The translations under genes and the position numbers were made by a program. 5,135 bases of DNA from positions 1 to 5,135 of the forward strand of contig USCS01000128.1 in NCBI GenBank assembly GCA_900552875.1, in the 5' to 3' direction. Position 1 is the first letter of the stretch. Every line of letters begins with the position of its first letter. Shown piece after piece: positions 4,638 to 5,135 of this stretch. The notes beneath the pieces are model-generated. The model was not told where the DNA came from, searched no databases, and saw nothing but the letters and a program-made list of their open reading frames with translations. Origin of the DNA: an uncultured Collinsella sp. Lineage in GTDB: Bacteria > Actinomycetota > Coriobacteriia > Coriobacteriales > Coriobacteriaceae.

Positions 4638-5135
4638 TTCAGTGCCTTCCTGATATCGAACAGCATGACCTCGATGGCCAGCTGGGGAGTAACGTTTCTG
4701 GCGATGTTGCGCTCGGCGGTCGCGACCGCCTCGAGCGCCTGGGTGGCACCCGCAGCATTGGTCGCGGCGGCAAGCCGACCGATCGTGTCGCGCACATCCT
4801 CGTTCACCACGTCGGCTGCCTCGTCCTGAAGTGTCAGCAGCACGTCGCGCATGAGCGTCCGCGCGCTCGCCAGCGCTTCCATGATACCCGAACGCTCGCG
4901 CGCGTTGAGTTCGCGCTTGTTGCGGTCCTCAAGCTGCTTCAATGCTCCACGCGACAGGTAGTCGGCGTTTTGCTCGAGTACCTTTTCCTGCGTGGACTTG
5001 ACCTCGGCGAGCGGCGCCTTAATGGCGACAATGAGCGACTTGGCGCGACTGAGCACGTCGGCCTCGTCGGCGGCAATGAGTGAGTCGATGGCACGAACCA
5101 TCTGACGGCGGGCGTCCTGGCTCTCGGCGCTCTTA
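4628..5135 (-). CDS. holB: DNA polymerase III delta' subunit, C-terminal part (cut by right edge)
   Basis: The minus-strand frame is open from the right edge (first complete codon 5134-5132) to TAG at 4630-4628, giving 168 residues. The ATG at 5101 is internal: eleven sense codons precede it (KSAESQDARRQ), so the gene starts outside the window. The visible part is all-helical: RQMVRAIDSLIAADEADVLS, the stretch around KSLIVAIKAPLAEVKSTQEK, then LTLQDEAADVVNEDVRDTIG and AIEVMLFDIRKALKCR at the C-terminus. The near-C-terminal 'N...P.LA.E.ml.di' pattern is typical of the collar domain of clamp-loader delta' subunits, which load the beta sliding clamp on DNA. The ATPase-like N-terminal domain is not visible, so the call rests on this helical domain and on the neighbour ricT, which follows holB in Bacillus and many Gram-positives. 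The stop codon lies inside the ricT start region. Confidence 0.85.
   Translation of the reverse strand, partial: KSAESQDARRQMVRAIDSLIAADEADVLSRAKSLIVAIKAPLAEVKSTQEKVLEQNADYLSRGALKQLEDRNKRELNARERSGIMEALASARTLMRDVLLTLQDEAADVVNEDVRDTIGRLAAATNAAGATQALEAVATAERNIARNVTPQLAIEVMLFDIRKALKCR

Overview
The window is a bacterial chromosomal segment of fairly high GC. Every gene I can support lies on the minus strand, so the biological order runs from the right edge to the left: holB (3' part), ricT, comF, a substrate-binding lipoprotein gene, hpf (5' part). The holB-ricT pair, the comF and hpf neighbours, the GC-rich codon use and the Arg/Ala-rich extension on RicT suggest a Gram-positive of the class Coriobacteriia (Actinomycetota). 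A Collinsella-like gut organism is my best guess from the style of the proteins; I could not check it against a database.

Right block (2943-5135): the C-terminal part of DNA polymerase III delta' (holB) overlaps by 10 bases the start of ricT, a PSP1-domain protein of the RicT/YaaT family. The overlap implies translational coupling, and the gene order matches the holB-yaaT arrangement known from Bacillus. RicT here is about twice the usual length. It has the family's CxxxxCC and CxxxxCC motifs, then a second cysteine cluster, then a ~235-residue low-complexity tail with six arginine-rich patches.

Middle block (2034-2942): a ~100-base gap carries two hairpins, and then comF, a ComF-family phosphoribosyltransferase with four CxxC pairs and a clear PRPP loop. 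comF appears to start at TTG. Its Shine-Dalgarno sequence lies wholly inside the 3' arm of a long, almost perfect hairpin, so its translation or transcription is probably controlled there.

Left block (1-2033): a perfect TATAAT -10 box with a palindrome in the -35/-10 spacer lies at 1918-1946. It is followed by about 340 bases of probable untranslated, hairpin-rich leader and then the gene for an SBP_bac_3-type lipoprotein (561-1568). That gene ends in a strong rho-independent terminator (461-494). After about 220 bases without a gene, hpf (ribosome hibernation factor, S30AE domain) begins and runs off the left edge. In related bacteria comF, hpf and secA are often close together, so secA may follow outside the window.

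I found no tRNA, rRNA, CRISPR array, insertion sequence or phage gene. The long plus-strand open frames are antisense shadows of the minus-strand genes. The most unusual points are the sequestered comF ribosome-binding site, the long leader with an operator-like promoter ahead of an orphan binding lipoprotein, and the RicT extension with its extra cysteine cluster. None of these amounts to a demonstrated new system.
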